Source of the DNA: Butyrivibrio sp. INlla14
GTDB lineage: Bacteria > Bacillota > Clostridia > Lachnospirales > Lachnospiraceae
Direction: 5' to 3'
Length of the DNA stretch: 64,000 nucleotides
Assembly (NCBI RefSeq): GCF_900102515.1
Contig: NZ_FMVS01000004.1
Span: 1-64,000 of the forward strand
The notes beneath the pieces are model-generated. The model saw only the letters and a list, made by a program, of their open reading frames with translations. It ran no database searches and was not told the origin of the DNA. This document shows positions 50,760 to 59,298 of the stretch, piece by piece. The position numbers and the translations under genes were made by a program. Within the stretch, counting starts at the first letter, position 1. The number at the start of each line of letters is the position of its first letter.

Positions 50760-51992
50760 TTATTCGTCTGCCTTCTTATACAAAAGCGGGAAACTAGCAC
50801 GATCAAACACATTTAGTAGTAAAATCAGCATAATCGCCATGCTACCAACTGCAGCAACAAAAAGCCAGGCACTACTAAAGCCATATGTATCAAACAGTTT
50901 TCCTATCAGGATATTTCCAAGAGACGTTACGGCCATACAAAAGATATTGATTGTTGAGTTTACCCTTCCCCAATGTGTTGAAGGCACACGCCTTGTCATG
51001 TAGGGTGAACTGGCTATGGTACAGAAGATTTCTCCTATCGTAAACACTGCCATCAGCATAAAATAAATAGGAATCCATCTGCCAAAAAAATTAAAGCTGA
51101 CAAGACCAATTACGATCAAGGCTTCGCCAATCAGGAATTTCCTGACATCTATAATATTTGCAAGAAGCGTTGTTATTAGCGGAGTTCCAATTACAACCAC
51201 TATCGCATTTGTACTGGTTAGTAGTCCAAATATCGTTGCGCCTTTAGCATCATAAAGGTGCTCCATGTGAAGCGGCAAAAGATAATTGAACTGCGAGTAA
51301 ACCAGATTGCAGAATCCCGAGGCAGCAATGTACAAAAGCAGTATTTTACGCTCCTTCAGGATTTCCAATAGCTTTGTTCCTTCGCGTTTTTCCTCATATT
51401 CGCTGACATTTTTCTTTTCCACACTTAGCTTCTTGATAAAAAGAATAATTAAAAGTGTTGAAGAAAACGTCGCTACTGAGGTTATCAAAAAGGCAAGCCA
51501 TAAATAGTGTTCAAATAATAACCCGCCAAGCGTAGGCGCAAGCACAAGTCCCAAATTCATGCCAAGGTACTGAAGACTATATGCCTGCTCTCTGTTGTCA
51601 GAATCACTAAGGTCAGCAATAAGCGCATCATAAGATGGTCCTTCTACCGCTGCAAAAAGACCTGCAATATAGAAAAGAGCGACACTGACAAAGGATAGAG
51701 GAATCAAACCGCTGATAAAATAGCAGATTACAGTTACCATATCACAACAAACTATAATCTTTTTTCTACTAACACTGTCGGCAAGCTTTCCACCCAGTAT
51801 TACAATTGGGAATTGGAATATTGCCAGTACCATATCTATAGTTGCAATGGTTGTAGCATTGTAACCAAGCTTATTCTTGAGAATCAGTGTCATTATGGGC
51901 CAGATAAGAGACCCCATGCTTGTTACTATGCGTCCAAAAAATAGGACGTAGATTTCTTTGCTTAAATTCTTGTATTGCTTTAAATACTTCAT
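50760..51992 (-). CDS. MFS transporter
   Basis: 410 residues with about 12 transmembrane helices. LGGKLADSVSRKKIIV is the MFS loop 2-3 motif, and AVEGPSYDALIADLSDSDNREQAYS, MTRRVPSTHWGRVNSTINI fit the DHA1/multidrug-type exporters (YxlH/TetV-like). Cargo unknown. Same strand and 26 bp after the XRE gene, so probably co-transcribed with it. Intact. Confidence 0.88.
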   Translation of the reverse strand: MKYLKQYKNLSKEIYVLFFGRIVTSMGSLIWPIMTLILKNKLGYNATTIATIDMVLAIFQFPIVILGGKLADSVSRKKIIVCCDMVTVICYFISGLIPLSFVSVALFYIAGLFAAVEGPSYDALIADLSDSDNREQAYSLQYLGMNLGLVLAPTLGGLLFEHYLWLAFLITSVATFSSTLLIILFIKKLSVEKKNVSEYEEKREGTKLLEILKERKILLLYIAASGFCNLVYSQFNYLLPLHMEHLYDAKGATIFGLLTSTNAIVVVIGTPLITTLLANIIDVRKFLIGEALIVIGLVSFNFFGRWIPIYFMLMAVFTIGEIFCTIASSPYMTRRVPSTHWGRVNSTINIFCMAVTSLGNILIGKLFDTYGFSSAWLFVAAVGSMAIMLILLLNVFDRASFPLLYKKADE

Positions 51993-52017
51993 TGCTAGTT
52001 AATGTTCCTTATGTATG

Positions 52018-53037
52018 TTATTTGCTAAGTTCCTCGATGGTCTTATCGATCTCATCAAGTTCTCTGCCATATTTTACACCCCATTCGGTCTTAAGGAGCT
52101 GTTTCTTTTTCTTATAGTACTTGATGGCAGATTCTGTGTCGCCTAGCCTTAAATAGCACTGGGCTGTGGATTCGTAAAAGTCTGTATAACGCGGTTTTTC
52201 CATAGCATCATGCCCTTTGAGCCAGTATGTGATTGCCTCCTCATAGTGCTCATAATGAGAGAGCTGATTGGCTACATTAAATAAAACGCGCCAATCTTTA
52301 GGGTGTTTTTTTGCCAGCGTCCTATACTTGTCAATCACTGCATCGAAGCCATACTCGCACTCTTCAATCTGTATTTCATAGGCTTCATACAGAGTATCTT
52401 CATTAACAGTCCTTGCTTCTTCCAGCACCTCTTTTGCCTCACGAAGGCGCCCGGCGTCCATGAGATCATCCAAAAGATACAGATAAGCCCTGACGTTCTT
52501 GGGCTCAGCCTTAATGATTGATTTCCAATAATCAATAGATTCCTTGTGATTACATACATCCCAATCATAGAGCTTACAATGAAGTGCATGGGCCACAATC
52601 GTCATGTCCTGCTTGGAATTAGGCTGAAGCTCTATTGCTCTCTTTGCATATACAAAAGACTTCCTCTCCATGAAATCCGCCCAGGCCTCATAGAGATTTG
52701 CAATCAGATTAATTGGTCTGTAATTCTCCGGATTCTTTTGTATTTCTTCCATCAAGAAATTTTCCATGTTCACAAACTGAGTAGTGCTGATCTCGTTTGC
52801 ATGGTCTATTGTATTTTCAATCTTTTCATACTGCTTTTCCTTTGAATACTCAAAGAGGTCATCAATTGCCACTCCGAAGCATGCAGCCAGATCCGGCAAA
52901 AGAGATATATCCGGATTTGAGATATCTTTTTCCCACTTACTGATTGCCTGGCTGGTAACTCCAAGAACCTTTGCCAGTTCACTTTGAGACATGTTCTTGT
53001 CACGTCTTAATACTCTTATTTTTTCACCTATAGTCAT
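52018..53037 (-). CDS. XRE-family regulator with TPR-like repeats
   Basis: 339 residues from the ATG at 53037 (RBS AGGAAGGAG). HTH MTIGEKIRVLRRDKNMSQSELAKVLGVTSQAISKWEK (1-37), linker, then five or more helical TPR-like repeats (YAKRAIELQPNS, KEVLEEARTV, RVLFNVANQLSHYEHYEEAI, CYLRLGDTESAIKYYKK). Such regulators may sense peptides or proteins. Likely controls the MFS gene behind it. Confidence 0.88.
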   Translation of the reverse strand: MTIGEKIRVLRRDKNMSQSELAKVLGVTSQAISKWEKDISNPDISLLPDLAACFGVAIDDLFEYSKEKQYEKIENTIDHANEISTTQFVNMENFLMEEIQKNPENYRPINLIANLYEAWADFMERKSFVYAKRAIELQPNSKQDMTIVAHALHCKLYDWDVCNHKESIDYWKSIIKAEPKNVRAYLYLLDDLMDAGRLREAKEVLEEARTVNEDTLYEAYEIQIEECEYGFDAVIDKYRTLAKKHPKDWRVLFNVANQLSHYEHYEEAITYWLKGHDAMEKPRYTDFYESTAQCYLRLGDTESAIKYYKKKKQLLKTEWGVKYGRELDEIDKTIEELSK

Positions 53038-53192
53038 AGAAGTGCTCCTTCCTATATGTCGTCTATAGCCAAACAACGTTTTATTCGTTCAGATCTGATG
53101 TGTTAAAGATATCATTCATCTATTCAACAGTAAATCGATTTATTGGAGTTTTTTTACAACCATAGGTTGTAGAAATAACTTTTGACTAGAAA

Positions 53193-53208
53193 GGACCTTG
53201 TAAGGTCC
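53193..53208. promoter_or_regulatory. palindrome between XRE and MFS genes
   Basis: GGACCTT-GT-AAGGTCC, perfect 7-bp arms, in the 335-bp divergent gap 53038-53372. Possible operator for the XRE or MFS gene. Nothing else clear in the gap. Confidence 0.4.
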
Positions 53209-53372
53209 AATGCACTGTGATAGACTACTATTTAGTTTTATTACAGCAGAGGTTGCGAAAGATGAGACGTTGATTTTCTAACGAAAAGTAAAAAAGCAAA
53301 AACAGTTATGCCTGCATGACAGGTTTATTTTTGTTATCTTAAATACTTACTTTTTGTTGGAGGATTCATACG

Positions 53373-54548
53373 ATGAATAAAAAACTTAATATAGACAACC
53401 TTGAAGCTGTGTCATTCTTAAATGGCCTTGTTTTCTTTGCGCCAGTGGCGCTGCTGGTCAGAACCCGTGCAGGTGTCAGCCTTGACCAGTTCTTTATTTT
53501 GCAGGCGATTCTGTCTGTTACTATTTTCCTTGGAGAAATCCCAACCGGAAAGATTACTGATGTTGTTGGTTATAAGAATACTATTGTGCTTTCCCAGATC
53601 ATGCTCCTTATTGCCAGAAGCATGATGCTTGCCGCCTTTCTTTCAAAAAATTACTATCTGTTTATCGCAGAGGCGATTATTGAGGGAATTGCAAACTGTT
53701 TTACATCTGGAACCATCAGCGCATATCTGTATCAGAAATATGATGAAGGTGAATACGTTGTTAAGAGCGCAAGAGTCGGGAACTTTGGTACTGCAGGATT
53801 CATCGCAAGTACCATAATGTATGCCGGTATCTATCACTTCTTTGGTATTGAGGGTTTACTACTACTCACGGCTGCAATGAACTTAAAAGCTGTTCTGGTA
53901 AGTTTTGGCATAGAAAAAGAGAAGGCCAAAAGCGGTACTGATACTGAGGCAAGTGCTGCTTCTAAGGAGTCTTGTGGCAAACTCAGCAAGCTCTTTATTC
54001 TTAAAATAAATGCTGAGAACATCATAATCATGATTACCCTTGCATGCGTCAGTATTTCTTTTATCCTTATCAATTTCTTTTACGTAGACAAGCTGGAAAT
54101 TCTTGGGATTTCTGAAGAATGGATGACAGCTATCATCCTTGGATACTCAGTATTTCAGATGGCTGCTGAGAAGATACTTGATACTATCGGAGAAAAGAAT
54201 TACTTCAAAACTTTTGTTATCGGCTTCATCATTTCAGGTATCTGCATGCTCCTATTCGGAAGAATAAATATCACGCTGGTTATCATACCAATCATGTTAG
54301 TTCTTCCACTTATAGTTTCAGTTCCGGCGTATATTTTTGATGAGATGGAGAATAAGGTCATAGACAAGAACCATCTTGAAGATAAAAGAGCCGAGGTTTT
54401 ATCTGCATACAACATGGGCGTAAACCTTGTTGAAGTCGTATTCCTGTTTGCATCGGCATTTGTCGCAGAGCTTGGCGTATCAGCCTGCTTCACAGTTGTT
54501 GGTGTTTTGATGATATTGCTAGCGGCCGTTCATATAATCAAAAGATAA
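53373..54548 (+). CDS. MFS transporter
   Basis: 391 residues with ~12 predicted helices. FLGEIPTGKITDVVGYKNTIVLSQ is the MFS motif A, and GIANCFTSGTISAYLYQKYDEGE is typical of a Lachnospiraceae MFS group. RBS TTGGAGG. It faces the XRE/MFS pair across the 335-bp gap and ends in a strong terminator. Cargo unknown. Confidence 0.85.
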   Translation: MNKKLNIDNLEAVSFLNGLVFFAPVALLVRTRAGVSLDQFFILQAILSVTIFLGEIPTGKITDVVGYKNTIVLSQIMLLIARSMMLAAFLSKNYYLFIAEAIIEGIANCFTSGTISAYLYQKYDEGEYVVKSARVGNFGTAGFIASTIMYAGIYHFFGIEGLLLLTAAMNLKAVLVSFGIEKEKAKSGTDTEASAASKESCGKLSKLFILKINAENIIIMITLACVSISFILINFFYVDKLEILGISEEWMTAIILGYSVFQMAAEKILDTIGEKNYFKTFVIGFIISGICMLLFGRINITLVIIPIMLVLPLIVSVPAYIFDEMENKVIDKNHLEDKRAEVLSAYNMGVNLVEVVFLFASAFVAELGVSACFTVVGVLMILLAAVHIIKR

Positions 54549-54558
54549 TTCAAAAATA

Positions 54559-54595
54559 TTGGCGGAGAAAGCTAAATTGCTCTCTCCGCCATTTT
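54559..54595 (+). terminator. intrinsic terminator
   Basis: TGGCGGAGA and TCTCCGCCA pair over an AAGC...GCT inner stem, then ATTTTATC. Confidence 0.85.
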
Positions 54596-54728
54596 ATCAT
54601 GATAAAATATCAAATTCATTTGTAAACAATATCGAAGTTCTATTGTTCCTATGCATGTTTTGATAATTCAGATATAACAGGCTCAATAGTTCTGATTAAA
54701 TATTGATGGAGCAATTCTATTCCGCTAG

Positions 54729-55030
54729 TTGACTTCATCTGATATTATCTATGTTTGCAGTCAATATGCAAAGTTCTACTGGTTGACTCAGCATCCAATT
54801 TTACAGTATGCGGTCATAGTGAATCAGGGTATCAATTGACTCATTATCTACAAACTGTAATTGCAGTCAACAATCTACAACTACATGATTGACCCATTTT
54901 GAATTATTAAAAAATGAGGTCAAATAAGACTTTCTAATACATTGACTCAAAAAGCAGAATATAATAATGCGAGTCAATCACCAGCATATATTTGCATGAC
55001 TCATATAACAAATTTGCGAAAAGAGGTCAA
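54729..55030. repeat. array of GTCAA-N18-TTGAC dyads, period 53 bp
   Basis: TTGAC at 54729, 54783, 54836, 54889, 54942 and (ATGAC) 54996; GTCAA at 54760, (GTCAT) 54813, 54866, 54919, 54973 and 55026. Every GTCAA-to-TTGAC step is exactly 23 bp and every TTGAC-to-GTCAA step 30-31 bp. Most TTGAC units extend to TTGACTCA. The sequence between them is not conserved. No open frame crosses it. Confidence 0.85.
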
Positions 55031-55109
55031 CTCAGATACTAATACTCCAGCGATCCAATCCCCCATCAACTTCGTCGATTATGCTGTAATATAAACACTT
55101 ATAATATAT

Positions 55110-55694
55110 TCATTTCTTCAGTCTTTCTCTGAGTGCAAATATCAGCGCCACAATCACCAAACCATGAAAGAAACTAACAGTAATTATTCCAATGTTCGCA
55201 CCGATTGTGGCCGGTTCAGACATAGTGTGCAAAAAGTTGATAAATCCGATAAGAGCCGTGAAAAAACTTGCTATAACCGTGGATCTTATGGCAAATTTCA
55301 AGTCTTGAAGATATAGCTTTCTGGAATCATCATCCAAAAGAACATTATTTCTAATTGAGGCAATAAGTGCCCTAAAAAACCTTCTAAACCTTCCGGCAAT
55401 CAGTTCTATTCCTATAAGTATACCCACAATCATCATAAGTGTCGGCAAGTCCAGATAATAATATAATCCTCCGATTCCTCCTGCGAATATTATTGTGAAT
55501 TCAATAAAAAGCAAAAGCACCAGTATTCCACAAACAGCACCTATTATTCCAACTCTTCTTTTATTGTTTTTTCCTTCCTGAGCATCTTTAGCCAAATCCA
55601 TCATATTTTCTTCCGCCTTTCCGTTATAACTCTCTTTAGAGAGTCTTTCCCCAGACAGAAGTTCATTCAGATTGACAGATAATTCCTGATTCAT
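55110..55694 (-). CDS. MotA/TolQ/ExbB-like membrane protein with HTH-linker start
   Basis: 194 residues. The first ~40 (LSVNLNELLSGERLSKESYNGKAEENMMDL) match the region just after the HTH in XRE regulators, but the HTH itself is missing. Three helices follow with PTLMMIVGILIGIELIAGRF and a later SEPATIGANIGIITVSFFHGLVIVAL, as in MotA/ExbB proton channels. A strong GGAGGA-type SD is present. It may be a truncated regulator-channel fusion. Confidence 0.65.
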   Translation of the reverse strand: MNQELSVNLNELLSGERLSKESYNGKAEENMMDLAKDAQEGKNNKRRVGIIGAVCGILVLLLFIEFTIIFAGGIGGLYYYLDLPTLMMIVGILIGIELIAGRFRRFFRALIASIRNNVLLDDDSRKLYLQDLKFAIRSTVIASFFTALIGFINFLHTMSEPATIGANIGIITVSFFHGLVIVALIFALRERLKK

Positions 55695-55819
55695 TTATTT
55701 ATCCTCCTGTCCGCGACAATAGATTACGGATAAAGCGTATCAAGTTACATGTCATAGAGCTATCTGCGCTAAGCAGAATACCCTCTATACAACTCTACGG
55801 ATCATAGAATACATAATTA

Positions 55820-55996
55820 TTATTTTTCTCTTGTATATGGATATACCGTTCCACAGTCATTACATTTGAAATACTCAGTGAAATTTCCTTTTACTACGGG
55901 CGTACTGCTGGCCATGCGAGATCTGCCTCCGACATCAAAAGCATTAAGCAACCGCGAAAGTTCCCACAAGCCAACATACGGAAAAGACAGCTCTTT
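55820..55996 (-). pseudogene. remnant of an unknown gene (CxxC tail)
   Basis: Minus-strand frame LSFPYVGLWELSRLLNAFDVGGRSRM, then KGNFTEYFKCNDCGTVYPYTREK. It begins after a stop with no ATG or SD. The composition is clearly coding. Identity unknown. Confidence 0.45.
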
Positions 55997-56099
55997 TTAT
56001 TCTATTATCTGTTTCAAATTGGAGGAAATCCCCCAGAAATTGTCTGATCACAAGCAACAAGAAAAAGTTGCAGATAATATTTATCAGGTAGTATTCCAT

Positions 56100-56831
56100 T
56101 TAGCCCTCACAACACATTTTTTTCCAACGGGAAAAGATTTTATCTTTAAAAGAATCTGCGTATTTTCTGCTGATACTGATCTGCTCATCATTATTCATGA
56201 TCACATAATCAGTTCCACTCTTCTTAAGTGCATTCAGATTGATCACATATGAATTATGAATCTGCACAAAATAATCTGGAAGCTGTTTCATCTCTTCTGA
56301 AAGTTTTCCGTAATATTCTATGGTTTCATCCCTACAGACTACAGAGATTATTCTTTTGTTGCTGCTAAGATATAATATGTCCTTACAGCTGATGGTTATG
56401 TTCTCTCTTTTTACATTGCAAATGAAAAAGTCTTCCGATTCTCCAATTATTTCAAAGCCTCGCTTCAATGCCTTAAAAAGGGATTCCTCAGTGATTGGTT
56501 TTACAAGAAAGTCCAGCGGTTGAACAGAAAATAGTTTCATGGCATAAGTTTCTTTTGACGAAACATATATGATCTGAGTATGGAAGTTTCTGTTCTTCTC
56601 ACGCAGAAATTTTCCAACGTCAATGCCGCTCATTCTGGCGAGTTCTATATCAAGAATCAAGAAATCATAAGACGAGCCACACCTTATACTCTCTATCAGT
56701 GCTTCCCCTGTGTAGAATATCTCAGCGTCAAATTTGGCGCCGATCTGCTGTGAATTCTCAATTAGTATCTTTTCAATTTCCTGGCAAGTTAGTGATTCAT
56801 CATCACATATAGCTACTTTGTAGGTGTTCAT
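56100..56831 (-). CDS. LytTR response regulator (AgrA/VirR type)
   Basis: 243 residues from the ATG at 56831 (RBS GGGGGAG). Receiver domain with acidic pocket (ICDDES), phospho-Asp in FLILDIELARMSG (~residue 58), Lys in FLVKPI. The C-terminal LytTR domain has the DNA-binding sequence VQIHNSYVINLNALKK, then ISRKYADSFKD. It should activate genes of a peptide or stress response when phosphorylated. No kinase gene lies nearby, so it is an orphan here. Confidence 0.9.
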   Translation of the reverse strand: MNTYKVAICDDESLTCQEIEKILIENSQQIGAKFDAEIFYTGEALIESIRCGSSYDFLILDIELARMSGIDVGKFLREKNRNFHTQIIYVSSKETYAMKLFSVQPLDFLVKPITEESLFKALKRGFEIIGESEDFFICNVKRENITISCKDILYLSSNKRIISVVCRDETIEYYGKLSEEMKQLPDYFVQIHNSYVINLNALKKSGTDYVIMNNDEQISISRKYADSFKDKIFSRWKKMCCEG

Positions 56832-57006
56832 AAGCTCCCCCATCAGCATAATAAGTATATAAACACACAAGGGAATTATACCATCCCTGCAGTAAATAAG
56901 GCCGCTAATTGTAATAATTAACGGCCAGATTGTAATAATTTGCAGTTAGTAATGAAGATTTGTGTTGTTATGATTTCTTGCATCAGAGATTCTGAATCAT
57001 AGAAAA

Positions 57007-57042
57007 GCACTGTGGTTCAGCAAAAATAGAGAACCACAGTGC
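57007..57042 (-). terminator. intrinsic terminator of the 57-59 kb operon
   Basis: GCACTGTGGTT and AACCACAGTGC pair perfectly; the minus strand continues TTTTCT. A further hairpin (56900-56926, GGCCG...CGGCC) lies in the same gap. Confidence 0.75.
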
Positions 57043-57078
57043 CAGACATTTCATAACTAATTCTTATATAACCATATG

Positions 57079-57579
57079 CTATCCAATATATCTCTTATGA
57101 GAAATCTTCAAATTGTATACTTCCTTTCCACCTATATTAAAATCGTAAACTCCCCTAAAATTTCCCTCTTCATCCAACAAAACATTCGTATCATTTATAT
57201 CCGCCTGAAACACTGACGTCGGAAGCCTATGATATATCTTTTCAAGTTCTCTCCTTGATACAAGCCAGTTGTTCCATATTCTTTCAATCTGAGCAGTAAA
57301 CTTCTCAGGTAACGTTTTGGCCATTTCCAGCCACTTCATGTCTTTATATACAACCGTCGGAAATGTGCCGTCCAGCGCTCTGATAAACTTAGGACAATAA
57401 TATCCGAGATTGCGGTATTCTTTAGCGATCCGCTCCCACAGAACAAGATGTTTTTCATCTGTAAATCCATTTGAAGAAATCTTTATTACTATTTTCTCCT
57501 TACCTAAGTCCACAAGAAGCGTTTCTCTAAAATCATCATCCCCGTGACTAGTGTTCTTAATATCTATATTCAATGGCAT
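57079..57579 (-). pseudogene. APH-like kinase, truncated
   Basis: 166 residues. Beta-lobe (ETLLVDLGKEKIVIKIS) and catalytic loop FQADINDTNVLLDEEGNFRGVYDFN (Asp, Asn and metal Asp kept) are present. The middle is shorter than in the ~300-residue family and the end (KISHKRYIG) is unrelated, so part is missing. It comes 26 bp after the NTase gene and may be co-transcribed. Confidence 0.6.
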
Positions 57580-57605
57580 AGCTTTACAGAAAAGCCCTTG
57601 TTCTA

Positions 57606-58316
57606 TCAGTTAGATTTGTTGTCTTTCTTCCTTTTTGCAGCCTCTAGCACGCTTGCCAAATTACCTTCATTAAGAAGCTTCGGATAATTATCATCGATAT
57701 CCTTGAGTATTACCCGGTTATCCGATTCTGATGTTCTGGTACTGTCATATAATTCATCCAGGTTATGCGCAGAAAAGATGCTATCAAGAAGTTTCTTTGC
57801 TTCAGCGGGATGAGACAGATTTTCGAATCCTCCATAAAAATCTACAACTGCTTTTTCTATCTGCTCTCTTGTAATATTCTCTGACTTTATGATGCCAACA
57901 GCATCTGACATATCATACTTGTACGGTCTCAATGACGCAAGTTTCATTGCTACATCGTACTCGGAAGGAAGCATCCTCGCTTCTAGAATATTTGCAAACA
58001 GCTTATAATGCTTGGAATACTGCCTGATCTTCTCAGTGTATGAACTTGTTTTTCTGAATTCCTCATTGATCCAACCTGTGGGCAGTCCATTTTTGTCACC
58101 TACGGTATTTATTGCATCCTTCATTGAAGACGAGGCAAAAATCAAACTATCAATATCCGTTGTTGACGCCCGGAAGCCATATTTGGACACTATTGCTGCT
58201 CCACCTATGATAACAATCTCTGCCGGTGTATTTTTTCTATTGATCTTTTTGTATTCTTTTGCCAGTTGGAACAGCAGATTGTCTATATTATCTTTCGTAA
58301 ACAAAACTTTATCCAT
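57606..58316 (-). CDS. DUF6036/AbiEii-like nucleotidyltransferase (toxin-like)
   Basis: 236 residues. IVIIGGAAIVSKYGFRASTTDIDSLI holds the GG...DxD nucleotidyltransferase motif, and AMKLASLRPYKYDMSDAVGII is the family's helical part. It overlaps the upstream HTH gene by 8 bp. HTH plus NTase pairs of this type act as toxin-antitoxin or defence modules related to AbiE (family knowledge). Its substrate is unknown. Confidence 0.85.
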   Translation of the reverse strand: MDKVLFTKDNIDNLLFQLAKEYKKINRKNTPAEIVIIGGAAIVSKYGFRASTTDIDSLIFASSSMKDAINTVGDKNGLPTGWINEEFRKTSSYTEKIRQYSKHYKLFANILEARMLPSEYDVAMKLASLRPYKYDMSDAVGIIKSENITREQIEKAVVDFYGGFENLSHPAEAKKLLDSIFSAHNLDELYDSTRTSESDNRVILKDIDDNYPKLLNEGNLASVLEAAKRKKDNKSN

Positions 58317-58869
58317 TTATGATCTCACATTCAACAATATTAAAATTTAGAAACTCAGGTATAGCATTATTCAAAGCTTCTTGGTGTGCATCCTTCCCCA
58401 AAAGCTTTTCTGATAACTCTGTATCAGCGGGAAAAACCGGCTTTTCCAACTTATATCGTCTGATGTTCTCATACTCAGTACATTTAGGAAGGTCGTTCCG
58501 CCTGCTCAGATAATCAAGCATTGCAAGAAGATAAAAAGCTTCTGCTTTCATATCCAATTTCCAGTAATAATCTATCTTTTTCTTTTCCAAAAGGTCGATT
58601 ACGTAATCTATCTCACCAATACGATTTACTAGATGACACTGCTCACTTCTGAAAAGATTGAAGGAATGGTTCTTATCACACAGGGTAAGCAGCTCGTCTA
58701 TTGTGAGGTTAAGAGCATCCGCTATCTTTTTTACAACACCAAGAGCACAGTTTAGGATATCTACCTTCCCATTAACAATGTTAAAGACCGTAGGATAAGC
58801 AACCAGAGCGCTATTCGCCACTTTATATATAGATATACTGTTATCTTCAAGATATTGCTTAATGTACAT
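58309..58869 (-). CDS. HTH antitoxin-like regulator
   Basis: 186 residues. An N-terminal HTH (ISIYKVANSALVAYPTVFNIVNGKV, then IADALNLTIDELL) with a helical C-terminal half (IDYVIDLLEKKKIDYYWKLDMKAEAFYLLAML). It overlaps the NTase gene and has a palindrome just upstream, which suggests autorepression as in two-gene antitoxin operons. RBS AAGGAGGAT. Confidence 0.82.
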   Translation of the reverse strand: MYIKQYLEDNSISIYKVANSALVAYPTVFNIVNGKVDILNCALGVVKKIADALNLTIDELLTLCDKNHSFNLFRSEQCHLVNRIGEIDYVIDLLEKKKIDYYWKLDMKAEAFYLLAMLDYLSRRNDLPKCTEYENIRRYKLEKPVFPADTELSEKLLGKDAHQEALNNAIPEFLNFNIVECEIING

Positions 58870-58908
58870 AGTCGCATCCTCCTTCCACCTTTATTATATA
58901 CTTAGAAT

Positions 58909-58932
58909 TATATATACGCAAGCGTATATATA
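58909..58932. promoter_or_regulatory. operator-like palindrome of the HTH/NTase operon
   Basis: TATATATACGC-AA-GCGTATATATA, perfect 11-bp arms, 40 bp before the start codon and near the expected -10 region. Confidence 0.65.
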
Positions 58933-58933
58933 T

Positions 58934-58962
58934 CAAAAAATATCCGGGCAATGCGCCCGGAT
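58934..58962 (-). terminator. intrinsic terminator of the FMN_bind fragment
   Basis: ATCCGGGC and GCCCGGAT pair; the minus strand continues ATTTTTTG. Confidence 0.8.
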
Positions 58963-59022
58963 GAAATTTTATGCAGTTTATGCCAGTTTGTGAAGCATAT
59001 AACGACCATTTTAAACTGCAAG

Positions 59023-59232
59023 TTAAAGGCCTGATCTTAACGCATCCCTGACTGCGTCTTTTATTACTTCACTGGACATCGTTGCACCCGAAACCGCATC
59101 AACCTCTACTGTATTACCTTTGACCAGATTACCTGCCATAGCCCAACCTCCGTAGCAGATCGCGTCAAAATCCTTGAAGTAATCAGCACTCTTTTTCTGA
59201 GCATCCCTTAGATCAAGATGCTCACCGCTCAT
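59023..59232 (-). pseudogene. FMN-binding domain protein, C-terminal fragment
   Basis: 69 residues from an internal ATG; the frame is open a little further upstream (GIAEWIAEK) to a stop. EVDAVSGATMSSEVIKDAVRDAL is the FMN_bind motif with the Thr that carries covalent FMN. The first part of the domain and any signal peptide are missing. Confidence 0.75.
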
Positions 59233-59298
59233 TTTTTCTGCAATCCACTCTGCGATACCAATTTTTTAGGAATCTTTTAGGAAATCTTTTAAGGACAA

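Noticed and set aside
54729..55030. Reading the 53-bp periodic array as a CRISPR
   Set aside because: Conserved blocks are only 5-8 bp and alternate in orientation; no cas genes are present.
56874..56892. A third copy of the ATPase-flanking palindrome (ATTATACCATCC)
   Set aside because: Only 12 bp match and no inverted arm follows.
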